DNA of 64,000 bases from Paulinella micropora (Eukaryota; Cercozoa; Imbricatea; Euglyphida; Paulinellidae): positions 82,501-146,500 of the forward strand of contig WBZZ01000597.1 of NCBI GenBank assembly GCA_019918135.1, written 5' to 3'. A model generated the notes under the pieces. The model did not search any database, was not told where the DNA came from, and was given only the letters and a program-made list of their open reading frames with translations. Numbering within the stretch: position 1 is the first letter of the stretch; every line of letters begins with the position of its first letter. Shown piece by piece: positions 46,292 to 54,627 of the stretch. The translations under genes were made by a program, and so were the position numbers.

Positions 46292-46666
46292 TTATTTTGT
46301 GGTCGCGGTGGCGGTAATGATTTCGTCAATAACGGGCTTTATGTCATCCATGTAGGAGTATAAAACGCGCTCGTATTCGTCATACATAACTTTATATTTT
46401 TCTGTTTGTGGTAGTTGCTTTAAATTGTCCTTTATCTTAATTAATTGGGCGTATGTGTCGGGGTGTGTCGCGTTTAAGTAATTGTTAATTTGAGAAATAT
46501 TTTGTATTGTTTCGGGTGTGGTTGTTTGCGCGGTTATAAGGCTGTTTAAACACTCGTTCGAAGCCTTCAAAAATTTTAATATGTCATGGTGTGTGTGAGT
46601 GCGCGCGGTGTGAATTACTAAAGCATTTTTAGATTTAAAGACGGCGTCGCATACGGGGCATGACAT
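46292..46666 (-). CDS. C2H2 zinc-finger protein, left arm of C
   Basis: A 124-residue protein beginning with a classical C2H2 finger (CPVCDAVFKSKNALVIH, then H four residues later). The remainder is helical (ILKFLKASNECLNSLIT, YKVMYDEYERVLYSYMDDIK). One finger is rarely enough for specific binding alone, so it may act as a dimer. It runs towards the coiled-coil gene in the same direction. No further family match. Confidence 0.65.
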   Translation of the reverse strand: MSCPVCDAVFKSKNALVIHTARTHTHHDILKFLKASNECLNSLITAQTTTPETIQNISQINNYLNATHPDTYAQLIKIKDNLKQLPQTEKYKVMYDEYERVLYSYMDDIKPVIDEIITATATTK

Positions 46667-46705
46667 ATTATATGTAAGTGTAAGTTGTTTTATAAATAAA
46701 TTAAC

Positions 46706-47061
46706 TTAATCAAATAAATTAACCTTTGTTTCGTTTCGCGATACTATCATGGGCGCTCCCGCTAGTTTGAGAATAATAAACGTCTCGCCGTTCTTTTTGG
46801 TTCCTTCATGTGTTTCGATGTTAAATTTATATACCACATCTTGAAGCGGTTTGAAGCCAGATAAAGGGGCGGTTTTTATATAAATTAACCCGTAGGTGGT
46901 GAGTGTGGCGGGTTGGTGTTTGTTGTGCGGGTATTTCTCTTTTAGTCTGCTGTGTAATTTGGTTAATGTGTTAAAAGACGCTTCATTTATTTTCTCGCTG
47001 GTGTAGATTGTAAATTGTCATAAGGGTCGGTGTTCTTAAATTTCGCGGTGATTTCAAACAT
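46706..47061 (-). pseudogene. Small protein, left arm of C (broken)
   Basis: A 356-base gene region read in two frames in both arms, so broken about once in each. The start reads MFEITAKFKNTDPYD and the end GFKPLQDVVYKFNIETHEGT...FIILKLAGAPMIV. The beta-rich character hints at a single-stranded DNA-binding type protein, but this is a guess. Confidence 0.4.
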
Positions 47062-47073
47062 TTGAGCTTATAA

Positions 47074-47134
47074 AAAACTTTTATTAACAAACGAGAATGA
47101 GCGAAGCGAATGAGAGAGAAGTTAATAAAAAGCC
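47074..47134. repeat. Stem-loop with GAATGA core, left arm of C
   Basis: CTTTTATTAAC pairs with GTTAATAAAAAG around a loop with AATGAGCGAAGCGAATGAGA. Same family as in copies A and B. It lies upstream of the small gene and next to the iteron-like repeats. Mirrored at 60,842-60,902. Confidence 0.65.
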
Positions 47135-47185
47135 TTTATCTGTTGCGGTGGTCGTATATCTTATATGTATTTTTTTTTATAGTAT

Positions 47186-47356
47186 GGTAAGCAAAAGTTA
47201 AACAAGGGATAAGTAAAGTTAAACAAGGGTAATAAGTAAAGGTTGAGCGGTAATAAGTAAGGTTAATCAGTGATAAGTAAAAGTTAATTAGTAATAAGTA
47301 AAGGTTGAGCGGTAATAAGTAAAGGTTAATTAGTAATAAGTAAAGGTTGAGCGGGG
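47186..47356. repeat. Iteron-like tandem repeats, left arm of C
   Basis: About eight degenerate units of roughly 20-21 bases built on TAATAAGTAAAGGTT with endings GAGCGG or AATTAG. The spacing of about two helical turns is typical of initiator-binding iterons. The arm's helicase belongs to the origin-binding-protein type, so this is a candidate replication origin. Mirrored at about 60,620-60,790. Confidence 0.55.
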
Positions 47357-48183
47357 CAGGTGTCGGCGGGTAAAGTTAAACAGGGGATATTATAAGGTTA
47401 TCATGGGGTATCACGGGGTTAAATATTCCGCCCCCGTTGTCCGTTATATTCGATTTTTTGCTGTTTTCCCCGTTATTCCTTCGTTTTCCTTCAAATCAAT
47501 ACGAAGGCCTTTTTCGTCCTTTATCCTTCATTTTCCTTATAAGGGGGCGAGATTTCCTATTCTTTATAGAGAAAATGGTGTTTTCGCCCCCTATGCGTGT
47601 AATGAAGGTTTTAACCCTTAATTCATTCATTACCCTCACTCAAAAAAAGTCGCCCCCTCAAATCAGAAAAAAAATCAATACGAAGAAGAATTTTTATGTT
47701 TTGACGACTTCACAAAAAAAGATAGCCCAAAAAAAAGATAGCCCGTTAATAATTCTTAATATGGGCAGGTGTCAGTACGCAAAAGTTAAACGGGGTGCTA
47801 GGTGTCGGCGGGTATTATTAAGTGTCTAAACTGATTTAATCACGTAGTCCGTACAAACAACCGACAAGAAACCATATTATCCCTTACTCAAATCAATACG
47901 AAGCCTCAAAACCTTAAAATCTCTCTTAGTACCTCGCGGGTGCTACCTGACGAAATACATTTTTTCCTCTCTATAAAAAAATCGGACACCTACCCCCCTT
48001 ACTCAAATCAATACGAAGCCTCAAAACCTCTTACCTCGCGGGTGCTTGGTGACGAAATACATTTTTTCCTCTCTATAAAAAAATCGGACACCAAGCACCC
48101 TGCCCAAATCAATAGGGAGCCGTATTTTGCCTTAATTCCAACTTTAAAAAAAATAATCTTTTTTCTCTAATCTGATACCCACC
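47357..48183. repeat. Repeat-rich noncoding region, left arm of C
   Basis: Four exact copies of AAATCAATACGAAG (47,493; 47,672; 47,890; 48,005) and a variant at about 48,106, plus a block of about 65 bases (CTCGCGGGTGCT...GACGAAATACATTTTTTCC...AAATCGGACACC) present twice (about 47,935 and 48,035). Open frames here cross the repeats and I do not take them as genes. Possibly origin, segregation or transcription signals. Confidence 0.6.
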
Positions 48184-49107
48184 TTAATGTTGCGTCTCTG
48201 TCGCTGTCTCTGTCGTCCATCCTATAAGCGGTATATAATCGTTTTTAACCCGCGCGTAATCCTTATTAACTCCGCCGTATAATTTATAGTGTGTTCGTTT
48301 GCTGTTGGTCGCTTTAATGGTAATATTAAACATCGGCCTTAAACTTCCGTTTATGAATTCCATCATTTGCTTAAAGAATTGTTTATTATCTGGGTTTAAC
48401 TTAATTAAATTTTCCGTCTTTCGCCTGTCTTTCTTCAATGTAATAATTACCCGCTCGGCATCTTTAAATATTCCGCCTTGTATCCGCTTTAACCCCGCGT
48501 ATATCTCCGTTCTTGTTCTGGGTTCATTGTCGTGAAATGTTTCAAATTTCATCTCTTTCAATATCTCGCACATTAGGCTTAAAGAATTATGTTTATATTC
48601 GTTTTTAGTCATATCAAATATTAATTTTTCATCGGTCGCCTCGTTTTTTGTCGCGTCCTTTAATTGCCTCTCAGTTAAATTAAACTCATTCTGTTTAATT
48701 CTCTCTAAGCCTTCACCAAAGCCCGCCCACTTGCTCACATACGCGCTTACTTCGGGCGCATATTCAATATCGTAAAAGGGGCATGTATTTCTAAACCCGT
48801 TCTTAATTCGCTGTTCTGTGTATGTCTTCCACCATTCCGCAGTTTTAGGCGGTTCAGTTAGTTTATATAATTTTAATGTGTTATGTTTTTGAAGTTTAAC
48901 CACATCTTCGCGGGTTGTCTTGTCGGGGTGCCGCTCCATCTTTTTACGGAGTTTTGTTGCTTCATCTTCCGTTATTAATACTGCTTCAAATAGTTCAACC
49001 GCGTAATTTTCATCTACTTCAATCGAAACCTCCTTAAACTCTGCTTTAATGTCTTCTGTGCCGTTCTCGGGTATCTGTTCCGCGTTCCATCCATGACACA
49101 ACGCCAC
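48184..49107 (-). CDS. Protein downstream of the primase-helicase, left arm of C
   Basis: A 307-residue, mostly helical charged protein immediately following and overlapping the helicase gene on the same strand; the mirrored arm has the same arrangement (58,874-59,797). It contains no recognised catalytic motif. Stretches include CPFYDIEYAPEVSAYVSKWA, MCEILKEMKFETFHDNEPRT and FNITIKATNSKRTHYKLYGG, the last recalling the winged-helix C-terminal parts of viral primase-helicases (inference). It may function with or as part of the helicase. Confidence 0.5.
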   Translation of the reverse strand: MALCHGWNAEQIPENGTEDIKAEFKEVSIEVDENYAVELFEAVLITEDEATKLRKKMERHPDKTTREDVVKLQKHNTLKLYKLTEPPKTAEWWKTYTEQRIKNGFRNTCPFYDIEYAPEVSAYVSKWAGFGEGLERIKQNEFNLTERQLKDATKNEATDEKLIFDMTKNEYKHNSLSLMCEILKEMKFETFHDNEPRTRTEIYAGLKRIQGGIFKDAERVIITLKKDRRKTENLIKLNPDNKQFFKQMMEFINGSLRPMFNITIKATNSKRTHYKLYGGVNKDYARVKNDYIPLIGWTTETATETQH

Positions 49108-51491
49108 TTAATAAAGTTCTCTGTATATCGGTTTTTGTCTTTGTTCGCCTCCGCCTCTAATTCCGCAATTAATCGCGGGTAAGGGTGATTTTTATAAGTC
49201 GGTAGGCCTGTTAAATAGTCGAGCTCCGCATCGAATACTTTGTCGGCCATTCCGTTAAGGATATTTTCGGGTGCCGTGCTCATACTCTTCAATATGTCGG
49301 CGGGGTCGGTTGGTCTGTTTCCCCCGTGTATTGTGATATTAATGAATATGTCGCGGTCGGTTGGGTATCTTACACGCCTCAACATTTGAAAGGCATCTTC
49401 GCTTGAATTGCTACCATTTGAAAATATCGCGTAAATATTGTTAAAATACCCTTCAATATCAAAATTAACCCCGCTCTGGATACAAGGAGATGCGACGATT
49501 AAATCGTATTTCTGCCACTCCGTCCGTATATCATCTACTGCCCGTTTAACCGCGGGCTCGGTTAATGTTTCCGTCGTTATTAAAAGGCCTTTAATGTAAG
49601 GTCTGCTTTTTAATAATGTTTCGTAAAATTTCTTAATGTCCTTAATGTTCTTATTACTCGCTAAATAAACACGTCGCCTCGCTTTTAGGTCGTCGCTCGC
49701 CCGTTGTAAAATCTGAGCATCATTTAAGGCTAACTTGATATTAAACGGCTCATGAAACTGAGAAGCGTCATTTATAATAATAATCGTTTTAATATCGCCC
49801 GTCATTTGTCGCCATTTTTCCATGTGTGTAGCCCGCAGGTTCCCGCTTAAACATATGACTTTTTCGCTCTTCTTCATAAATAGCCGTAATTTAGCATAAT
49901 TCATATTCGCGTTTTTGTTATTTTTAAAAGTGGTAGCGTTTAGGTGTTTAATGCTCTGGTCGCCTTCGTCCAACACTATAAGCCCGCTGTTTAACTGGTC
50001 GCCTATATTGTGCCATTTTACATAATGAAGGCTATCCAATTGACATATAACGCGGGGCTCGGTTATATTGTTATCGTCGCGGTTTAAGTAATTAATAAAA
50101 TGTAATTCTGCCAACTCCTTAGCCATCTGTGTAGATAATACCCGCCTCGGGGTGATAATTAAAATACGGCCGTCGGGGTCATTCTTAATATGTTCTTTAA
50201 TCGCTTCAATTAACGCTACACTCTTACCCGTTCCCAAGTTTGAGCGGATGCCCAAAAGGAGACGTTCGCCCGTCGTGCGCCCTGTTTCTAAATCCCTAGT
50301 AAATGACGTGTTCATATACTGCCGTGCCTCATCGCTATCATTTAGCCATTTTTTATATGTTGTAATCGTCGCGGTCGCCATTTTTTCAAACTGCTTTTTA
50401 ATGTTCGCTAAATGTCGCTTCGGGTTTTTGAGTAGTTTCTCCAATAATTCGGCCTGTCGGTCGTATTTCGTCTGCTTAAATAACGGCCTTAACTCATCAA
50501 TTGCGGGCGGTCTCGCACATCCTAAAAACCGCGTATTATCGGGGTTAATAAGCACATAATAAGAATTGTCTTTGTCGTGTGTGCGGTTGTGAAATCCACA
50601 CCAAGCGGGAGCGATCCGTTTAAAATATACGAATGTTCGGCCGTCCTCCGTTGTCTTCACGCTCATGACATCCCCGCACACTCTCGCCACGTCGGGGGCG
50701 TATTGTTGAAGCGCTTCAACCGCCTTTTTAACCGCCATGGTTTGATATAAACCATTGCCGTCGCGTTCTGCTTCGGCCATTGCTTCCGACTTGTGGATAA
50801 TCTCATATTCGCCTATGTGAGATATTAAACACTCGTGAAAGTTTTCACGGGTTAATTTCTTATCAATTCGCTTGAATGGTCGGGTTTCCCCGTCTTTACT
50901 ACATAGCGGGAGCCTAAACAATGGCCGTTTATCGTGTGCTTTATAAACTGCCATATCGGCGCTGTTTATAATCTCGGCTTTGCTTTTAACATCTAGCCCG
51001 TCCGTGTAAATTCGGCCGTTGATTTCCACCATATGAAACGATAAGCGCCACATGCGCCCGTGTTTTCCACTCGCTTCTAAAATCGCTATGTCTTCGGCCT
51101 TACATCCCGCCACCGCTTGAAACTCCTTTTTAAGGTTCTGTAGTATTTCGGCGCGGGCTTCCAGTAATCGGTATTTTGCTTTAAAGTCCCTTTCATAGTC
51201 AATATAGAATTTTACACCACCGCCTAAACCTTCGTAAGCGGTCGGGTTTGTTTGTGCTTCTAAATAGTCATAAAGCACCTCCGCGGTGTATTCCTTGAAA
51301 TCGCCCGCGGTATTAATTACGTTCTTATAAACCCGCACTTTCTCGCGTGTGCGGGTTTCGCGTTCGCCTGTGTCATTAGTATTTAATTTTACATTAGGGT
51401 TTTTATCTTCGGTAATATATACCCCTCGGTCAGCCTCATACCCGTTCATTTTTTTTGCTCGCGTTATATCCTCAGATAAATAAAATTTCAC
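49014..51491 (-). CDS. AEP primase fused to herpes-OBP-type SF2 helicase, left arm of C
   Basis: An 825-residue replication protein. N-terminal archaeo-eukaryotic primase motifs: VKFYIDYE (residues 93-100, catalytic acids), RLSFHMV (149-155) and LFRLPLCSK (191-199). A zinc motif follows (WCGFHNRTH...C, about 297-325). The helicase half has Walker A SNLGTGKS (417-424), ICQLDSLHYVKW, Walker B LIVLDEGDQS (about 504-513), CIQSGVNFDIEGYFN and the arginine-finger motif QMLRRVRYPTDR. This layout resembles the herpesvirus origin-binding-protein helicases (PF02399) and the primase-helicases of asfarviruses and other giant viruses. It would open and prime the element's origin. Confidence 0.75.
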   Translation of the reverse strand: MKFYLSEDITRAKKMNGYEADRGVYITEDKNPNVKLNTNDTGERETRTREKVRVYKNVINTAGDFKEYTAEVLYDYLEAQTNPTAYEGLGGGVKFYIDYERDFKAKYRLLEARAEILQNLKKEFQAVAGCKAEDIAILEASGKHGRMWRLSFHMVEINGRIYTDGLDVKSKAEIINSADMAVYKAHDKRPLFRLPLCSKDGETRPFKRIDKKLTRENFHECLISHIGEYEIIHKSEAMAEAERDGNGLYQTMAVKKAVEALQQYAPDVARVCGDVMSVKTTEDGRTFVYFKRIAPAWCGFHNRTHDKDNSYYVLINPDNTRFLGCARPPAIDELRPLFKQTKYDRQAELLEKLLKNPKRHLANIKKQFEKMATATITTYKKWLNDSDEARQYMNTSFTRDLETGRTTGERLLLGIRSNLGTGKSVALIEAIKEHIKNDPDGRILIITPRRVLSTQMAKELAELHFINYLNRDDNNITEPRVICQLDSLHYVKWHNIGDQLNSGLIVLDEGDQSIKHLNATTFKNNKNANMNYAKLRLFMKKSEKVICLSGNLRATHMEKWRQMTGDIKTIIIINDASQFHEPFNIKLALNDAQILQRASDDLKARRRVYLASNKNIKDIKKFYETLLKSRPYIKGLLITTETLTEPAVKRAVDDIRTEWQKYDLIVASPCIQSGVNFDIEGYFNNIYAIFSNGSNSSEDAFQMLRRVRYPTDRDIFINITIHGGNRPTDPADILKSMSTAPENILNGMADKVFDAELDYLTGLPTYKNHPYPRLIAELEAEANKDKNRYTENFIKWRCVMDGTRNRYPRTAQKTLKQSLRRFRLK

Positions 51492-51647
51492 AAAAATAAA
51501 TAATTAATTCTGTTTCTATATTTAATACTTCTTTTATTCCTTAAATAAAAATACGACCTCTTAAACTCCTTATAAATATAAAATTATATTAAAATATAAT
51601 TAATTAATTTTCATTTAAAATTTATATACCCCCTATAATATAGGACA
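51492..51647. promoter_or_regulatory. Divergent AT-rich promoter region, left arm of C
   Basis: 156 bases of AT-rich DNA between the divergent helicase and AT-hook genes, with several TTAATTAATT/TATATTAAA-like stretches and ATATACCCCC before the plus-strand start. Conserved in the mirrored arm. Confidence 0.45.
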
Positions 51648-52073
51648 ATGACAGAGCAATCACAACAAAAGCAAAGGGTAGGCCGTCCCGCGGGAGTGTC
51701 AAAATCGGGATTAACAGAGAGACCGCCGACCACTACGCGACGCATTGGCGATAAATCTATTTCCACAATTTACTTTAAAAAGCAGTTAGCAAACGGCGAC
51801 ATACGATATTATAAAAAAGAAAGGGTTTATAATCGCGTACAAGAGAGAAAACGACGTACCATATTAAACGCCAAATATAAGCCAGTCAAGCGGGCTAAAA
51901 TATCAAACATAAAGAAAGCATTGAGCGAAAATATGGATAAACTCAGCATACACGAATTAGACACATTAGCCCGCATTTTTACAGAGTGCGATATTAACGC
52001 AGTAAAAAATAACATAATACGATTACATAAAGAAGACTTAGCACCCTCTATAAATACGGCAATAACGGCATAA
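51648..52073 (+). CDS. AT-hook-like small DNA-binding protein, left arm of C
   Basis: A 141-residue basic protein with KQRVGRPAGVSKSG near the N-terminus, containing the Gly-Arg-Pro core of an AT-hook, which binds the minor groove of AT-rich DNA. A basic stretch (QERKRRTILNAKYKPVKRAK) and a helical C-terminal half (LSIHELDTLARIFTECDINA) follow. Divergent from the helicase gene; possibly a regulator or origin-associated protein. Confidence 0.55.
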   Translation: MTEQSQQKQRVGRPAGVSKSGLTERPPTTTRRIGDKSISTIYFKKQLANGDIRYYKKERVYNRVQERKRRTILNAKYKPVKRAKISNIKKALSENMDKLSIHELDTLARIFTECDINAVKNNIIRLHKEDLAPSINTAITA

Positions 52074-52139
52074 GAGGAGCAAGGCGACGAAGAGCGACAG
52101 CGAAACCCGCGAGCAATACAGAGCATAATTTAACATAAA

Positions 52140-52220
52140 AAGGGCTTCTACCGCTATTCGCGGGGGGTTTTCCTTTTTTATATAGACAAGTCAATTTAGT
52201 TAAATAGACTTTGGTGAGAA
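52140..52220 (+). promoter_or_regulatory. Inner arm end: terminator-like stem and promoter shared by two different genes
   Basis: CCGCTATTCGCGG followed by T-rich DNA looks like the 3' end of the AT-hook transcript. The following TATATAGACAAGTCAATTTA...TTTGGTGAGAA stretch immediately precedes the start codon at 52,221. The mirrored sequence precedes the different gene starting at 55,759, so one promoter is duplicated in front of two genes. Confidence 0.5.
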
Positions 52221-53171
52221 ATGAGCAACCAAGGCAAAAAAGCAGTAAGTAGTGAAGCAGGGCGGGCGTTTGTGAAGGCGCTAATTAAAAAACATTTAGA
52301 AAGGCATGATTTTACTGATGACGTTAGGGAAAAATGCTTTAGGTGTTTAATTGGCATACACGACGACGAAGACGACGACGCAACAGAAGACGGCTTTATA
52401 TTCAAAGTCATAAGAGCACACGAGCCCAAGGACGCAGACAGCAAAGCAAGGACAAAGGCAAAATTAAATTCAATTATAACAGAGTTTAAAAAATTTGTTT
52501 ATCGGGTGAGAGATAAATATAAATGTGATGTTATTGAAAACGGCTTTAATGAATATACAAAATATAAGGGGAAAAATGAACCCATATTTTCTATACACGG
52601 CGAAAACGGCGAAAGAATGGAACTATTAAGGGCGGATTACTACAAACAACTTACAGAGGGATATGAAACAAATAAGCAACAAATACGAGATTTAAGAACG
52701 GCGAAAGCCCTTTTAACCGCGGAACAAAAGGAACACAGGCGAACAACGGGAGAATTAAAACAAGCACAGCAAACCATAAGCCAATTACGAGAAAATAACA
52801 GGGAATTAAAAAGCAAATATAAGGCGCTATTAAACCAAAAAATAAAAGAAAGACCACCACAGCCCGCGAAGCACAGCGACGAAGAAGACGAAGAAGAAGA
52901 CGAAGAAAGCAACGAAGAACAAGACGAAGAAGAAAATCTCCGACATGTCGGAGATAACGAAGAAAGCGAACAAGAAGAAGGAGACGAAGGCGAAGGCGAA
53001 GAAGACGAAGGCAACGAAGGCCAACCAGAGGGCAAGCGGGCTATTATAGAGGGCGAACCAGACCCGCCATATATGGACGAGGCAGAACCTGGCTTACTTT
53101 CGCCATATATTCAAAGAGACCGCCAGCACATAACAGAAGACGACAAGAACAATAAGCGCTACCATTATTAA
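52221..53171 (+). CDS. Acidic coiled-coil protein, centre of C
   Basis: A 316-residue protein. The N-terminal part (GRAFVKALIKKHLERHDFTD, IITEFKKFVYRVRDKYKCDV) is helical and basic. A coiled coil follows (about 160-215: LKQAQQTISQLRENNRELKS), then a long acidic low-complexity run (about 225-285) and a proline-containing end. The 20-bp palindrome at 52,936 lies within the acidic run and encodes NLRHVGD. Function unknown; it could be a histone- or DNA-mimicking acidic protein. Confidence 0.55.
   Translation: MSNQGKKAVSSEAGRAFVKALIKKHLERHDFTDDVREKCFRCLIGIHDDEDDDATEDGFIFKVIRAHEPKDADSKARTKAKLNSIITEFKKFVYRVRDKYKCDVIENGFNEYTKYKGKNEPIFSIHGENGERMELLRADYYKQLTEGYETNKQQIRDLRTAKALLTAEQKEHRRTTGELKQAQQTISQLRENNRELKSKYKALLNQKIKERPPQPAKHSDEEDEEEDEESNEEQDEEENLRHVGDNEESEQEEGDEGEGEEDEGNEGQPEGKRAIIEGEPDPPYMDEAEPGLLSPYIQRDRQHITEDDKNNKRYHY
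52936..52955. repeat. 20-bp ATCTC...GAGAT palindrome inside a reading frame, centre of C
   Basis: ATCTCCGACATGTCGGAGAT, a perfect palindrome, differs from the copy B fibre palindrome at 34,088 by one compensated pair of bases. Both are read in the same frame, as NLxHVxD. Confidence 0.75.
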
Positions 53172-53240
53172 ATATCTCAAACAAGTTTGAGATTACGAGT
53201 ATGAGCAAAGCGAATAAAAGTGTAGTTAATAAAAGACTAT
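53164..53240. repeat. Stem-loop with palindrome and GAATAA core, centre of C
   Basis: TATTAA and TTAATA arms enclose ATCTCAAACAAGTTTGAGAT (53,174-53,193) and GAGTATGAGCAAAGCGAATA. The interior is nearly identical to copy A at 10,413-10,460. It lies between two convergent genes, at both 3' ends. Confidence 0.65.
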
Positions 53241-53244
53241 TATA

Positions 53245-53817
53245 TTATATGAGCAAAAATTCTTTAATCTCCTTCATATGTGCTTTAATTTCTTTATGGT
53301 TATTCATAGCCCACGGGGTGCCGTTTTCGTGTGCGTTTGTTGCTTCTTCTAAATAATCACGTAGCAAAGCCAAGGCGGGCGAAGCAAGGGCGGGCGGGTT
53401 GTCTCTGTCGTGTAATCTCTTAACCGCTTTATATAAATTATAGATTTCTATAATTAAAAGCCTATCAGAGGCCATTAAGGTTTTATTTTTTTCAATATCT
53501 ACGAGAGCATATTTTTTATTGTTTGAAGTAAAAGATTTTATCAATAAGCGCCCGCCGTTGTTTGCTTTTGTTTCTTCGTTTGCTTTGGTTTCTTCGTTTG
53601 CTTTGGTTTTGCTTTCTATCTTTGACGTGTCAAAGATTGCTTTTGTTTTTCTTTTTTGGTACGCTTTTTTATTGTATTCTTTGCGTTTTCTTTTGTTTAT
53701 GTCCTTCATGTAAATATAACATTTCAAACAAGACTTTAAGGGCAAACCGCCAACACCCAAAACGGGGCGCGTTATATCTTTTTTACACCGCGAACAGAGG
53801 GGCAAAACGGCAGACAT
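53245..53817 (-). CDS. Zinc-ribbon protein with EETKAN repeat, centre of C
   Basis: 190 residues. The N-terminal cysteines (LCSRCKKDI...SCLKCYIYMKDINK) form a zinc-ribbon-like pair of C-x2-C knuckles followed by a basic stretch (KRKRKEYNKKAYQKRKTK), an arrangement seen in phage and giant-virus DNA-associated proteins. A short tandem repeat (EETKAN) follows at about 75-90. The C-terminal half is helical. Divergent from the next zinc-ribbon gene by 47 bases. Confidence 0.55.
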   Translation of the reverse strand: MSAVLPLCSRCKKDITRPVLGVGGLPLKSCLKCYIYMKDINKRKRKEYNKKAYQKRKTKAIFDTSKIESKTKANEETKANEETKANNGGRLLIKSFTSNNKKYALVDIEKNKTLMASDRLLIIEIYNLYKAVKRLHDRDNPPALASPALALLRDYLEEATNAHENGTPWAMNNHKEIKAHMKEIKEFLLI

Positions 53818-53864
53818 TATATATTAATAAGTTTATTAAAGTTTATTAAAAGTTTATATATAAT

Positions 53865-54332
53865 ATGGCGGATATTATCGAAGGTATTATTTTAAAGAGC
53901 TGTTTAAAGTGCGGGAGGGACAAGCACAAGAGCAAATTTAAAAAGGGCGGTAATGTATGTAAAGAATGCGCGAAGACTAAAAAGAGCCAGATGAGCAATA
54001 TATGCGAAAAAATAGATTACTTAAACGACATGAACGAAATGACAGAGAACAGAATTGAAATATTGTTAAGTCGTTATAGAAGTTGTTTAATGGAGGCTAA
54101 AAGACAAGGGGCAGACGGATTATTAACAAAGGCCTTCAATAATAAATTATTTGAATTAGTCGGCGAATTTTGCGAAGCCCTTGAAATTGAACCCACACCG
54201 CCCCGCCGTATAGTGCGAGGGGATACGATAACATTTATGAGAGAAAATACAGCAGTAGAGCACAGACCGCTTAATTTAAGACAGGTAAAGAGCCCAGAGC
54301 CCCCATTAACGGATGAAGAAGGCGATAATTAA
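53865..54332 (+). CDS. Second zinc-ribbon protein, centre of C
   Basis: 155 residues with SCLKCGRDKHKSKFKKGGNV and CKECAKTKK, again two C-x2-C knuckles around a basic loop, then helices (NEMTENRIEILLSRYRSCLM) and a proline-rich end. It probably shares an origin with the divergent neighbour at 53,245, judging by the zinc-ribbon start. DNA binding likely; specific role unknown. Confidence 0.55.
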   Translation: MADIIEGIILKSCLKCGRDKHKSKFKKGGNVCKECAKTKKSQMSNICEKIDYLNDMNEMTENRIEILLSRYRSCLMEAKRQGADGLLTKAFNNKLFELVGEFCEALEIEPTPPRRIVRGDTITFMRENTAVEHRPLNLRQVKSPEPPLTDEEGDN

Positions 54333-54389
54333 ATTTATGTATATATTTCTTATAGATACTATATATAAGACTAGTATATACAGGGGCGT

Positions 54390-54566
54390 ATGTCGTCTAT
54401 ACCACAGCAAACCATAGCCGATAAATTCAATAAAATAATTGAAACCATAGACACAGAAGACGACCCCCGCTTATTGGTATATTTGGATACATTAGAATTA
54501 TATATTCAAGCCCGAATTAATAATATTATAACCGACACCCCAGAATACGAAACGACAACGAATTAA
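54390..54566 (+). CDS. Very small helical protein, centre of C
   Basis: 58 residues: MSSIPQQTIADKFNKIIETI, then an acidic helix LLVYLDTLELYIQARINNII and a polar end. It lies in tandem between the zinc-ribbon gene and the gene at 54,628. Its 3' end runs into a 27-base tandem repeat. No homolog is visible in the window, so coding is moderately supported. Confidence 0.4.
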   Translation: MSSIPQQTIADKFNKIIETIDTEDDPRLLVYLDTLELYIQARINNIITDTPEYETTTN

Positions 54567-54615
54567 AAGAGCGTCGCGGAGACAACGAATTAAAAGAGCG
54601 TCGCGGAGACAACGA
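54554..54615. repeat. 27-bp tandem repeat related to the recombinase gene
   Basis: Two units and a partial third of GACAACGAATTAAAAGAGCG plus TCGCGGA. The part AGAGCGTCGCGGAGACAACG also occurs inside the recombinase gene at about 45,420 (encoding SVAETT). Confidence 0.65.
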
Positions 54616-54627
54616 ATTAATTAAAAA

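Larger units (their letters stand above)
43955..52221. repeat. Left inverted arm of element C
   Basis: About 8.27 kb that reappears inverted at 55,761-64,000. The inner limit is the sequence GGTGAGAA just before the start codon of the gene at 52,221, and the mirrored limit is just before the start codon of the gene at 55,759. I see roughly one to two dozen differences, somewhat denser near the outer tip. Confidence 0.9.

Noticed and set aside
47403-47829. Two overlapping open frames as genes in the C repeat region
   Set aside because: They run across the AAATCAATACGAAG repeats, have low-complexity translations and overlap one another; they are better explained as repeats.
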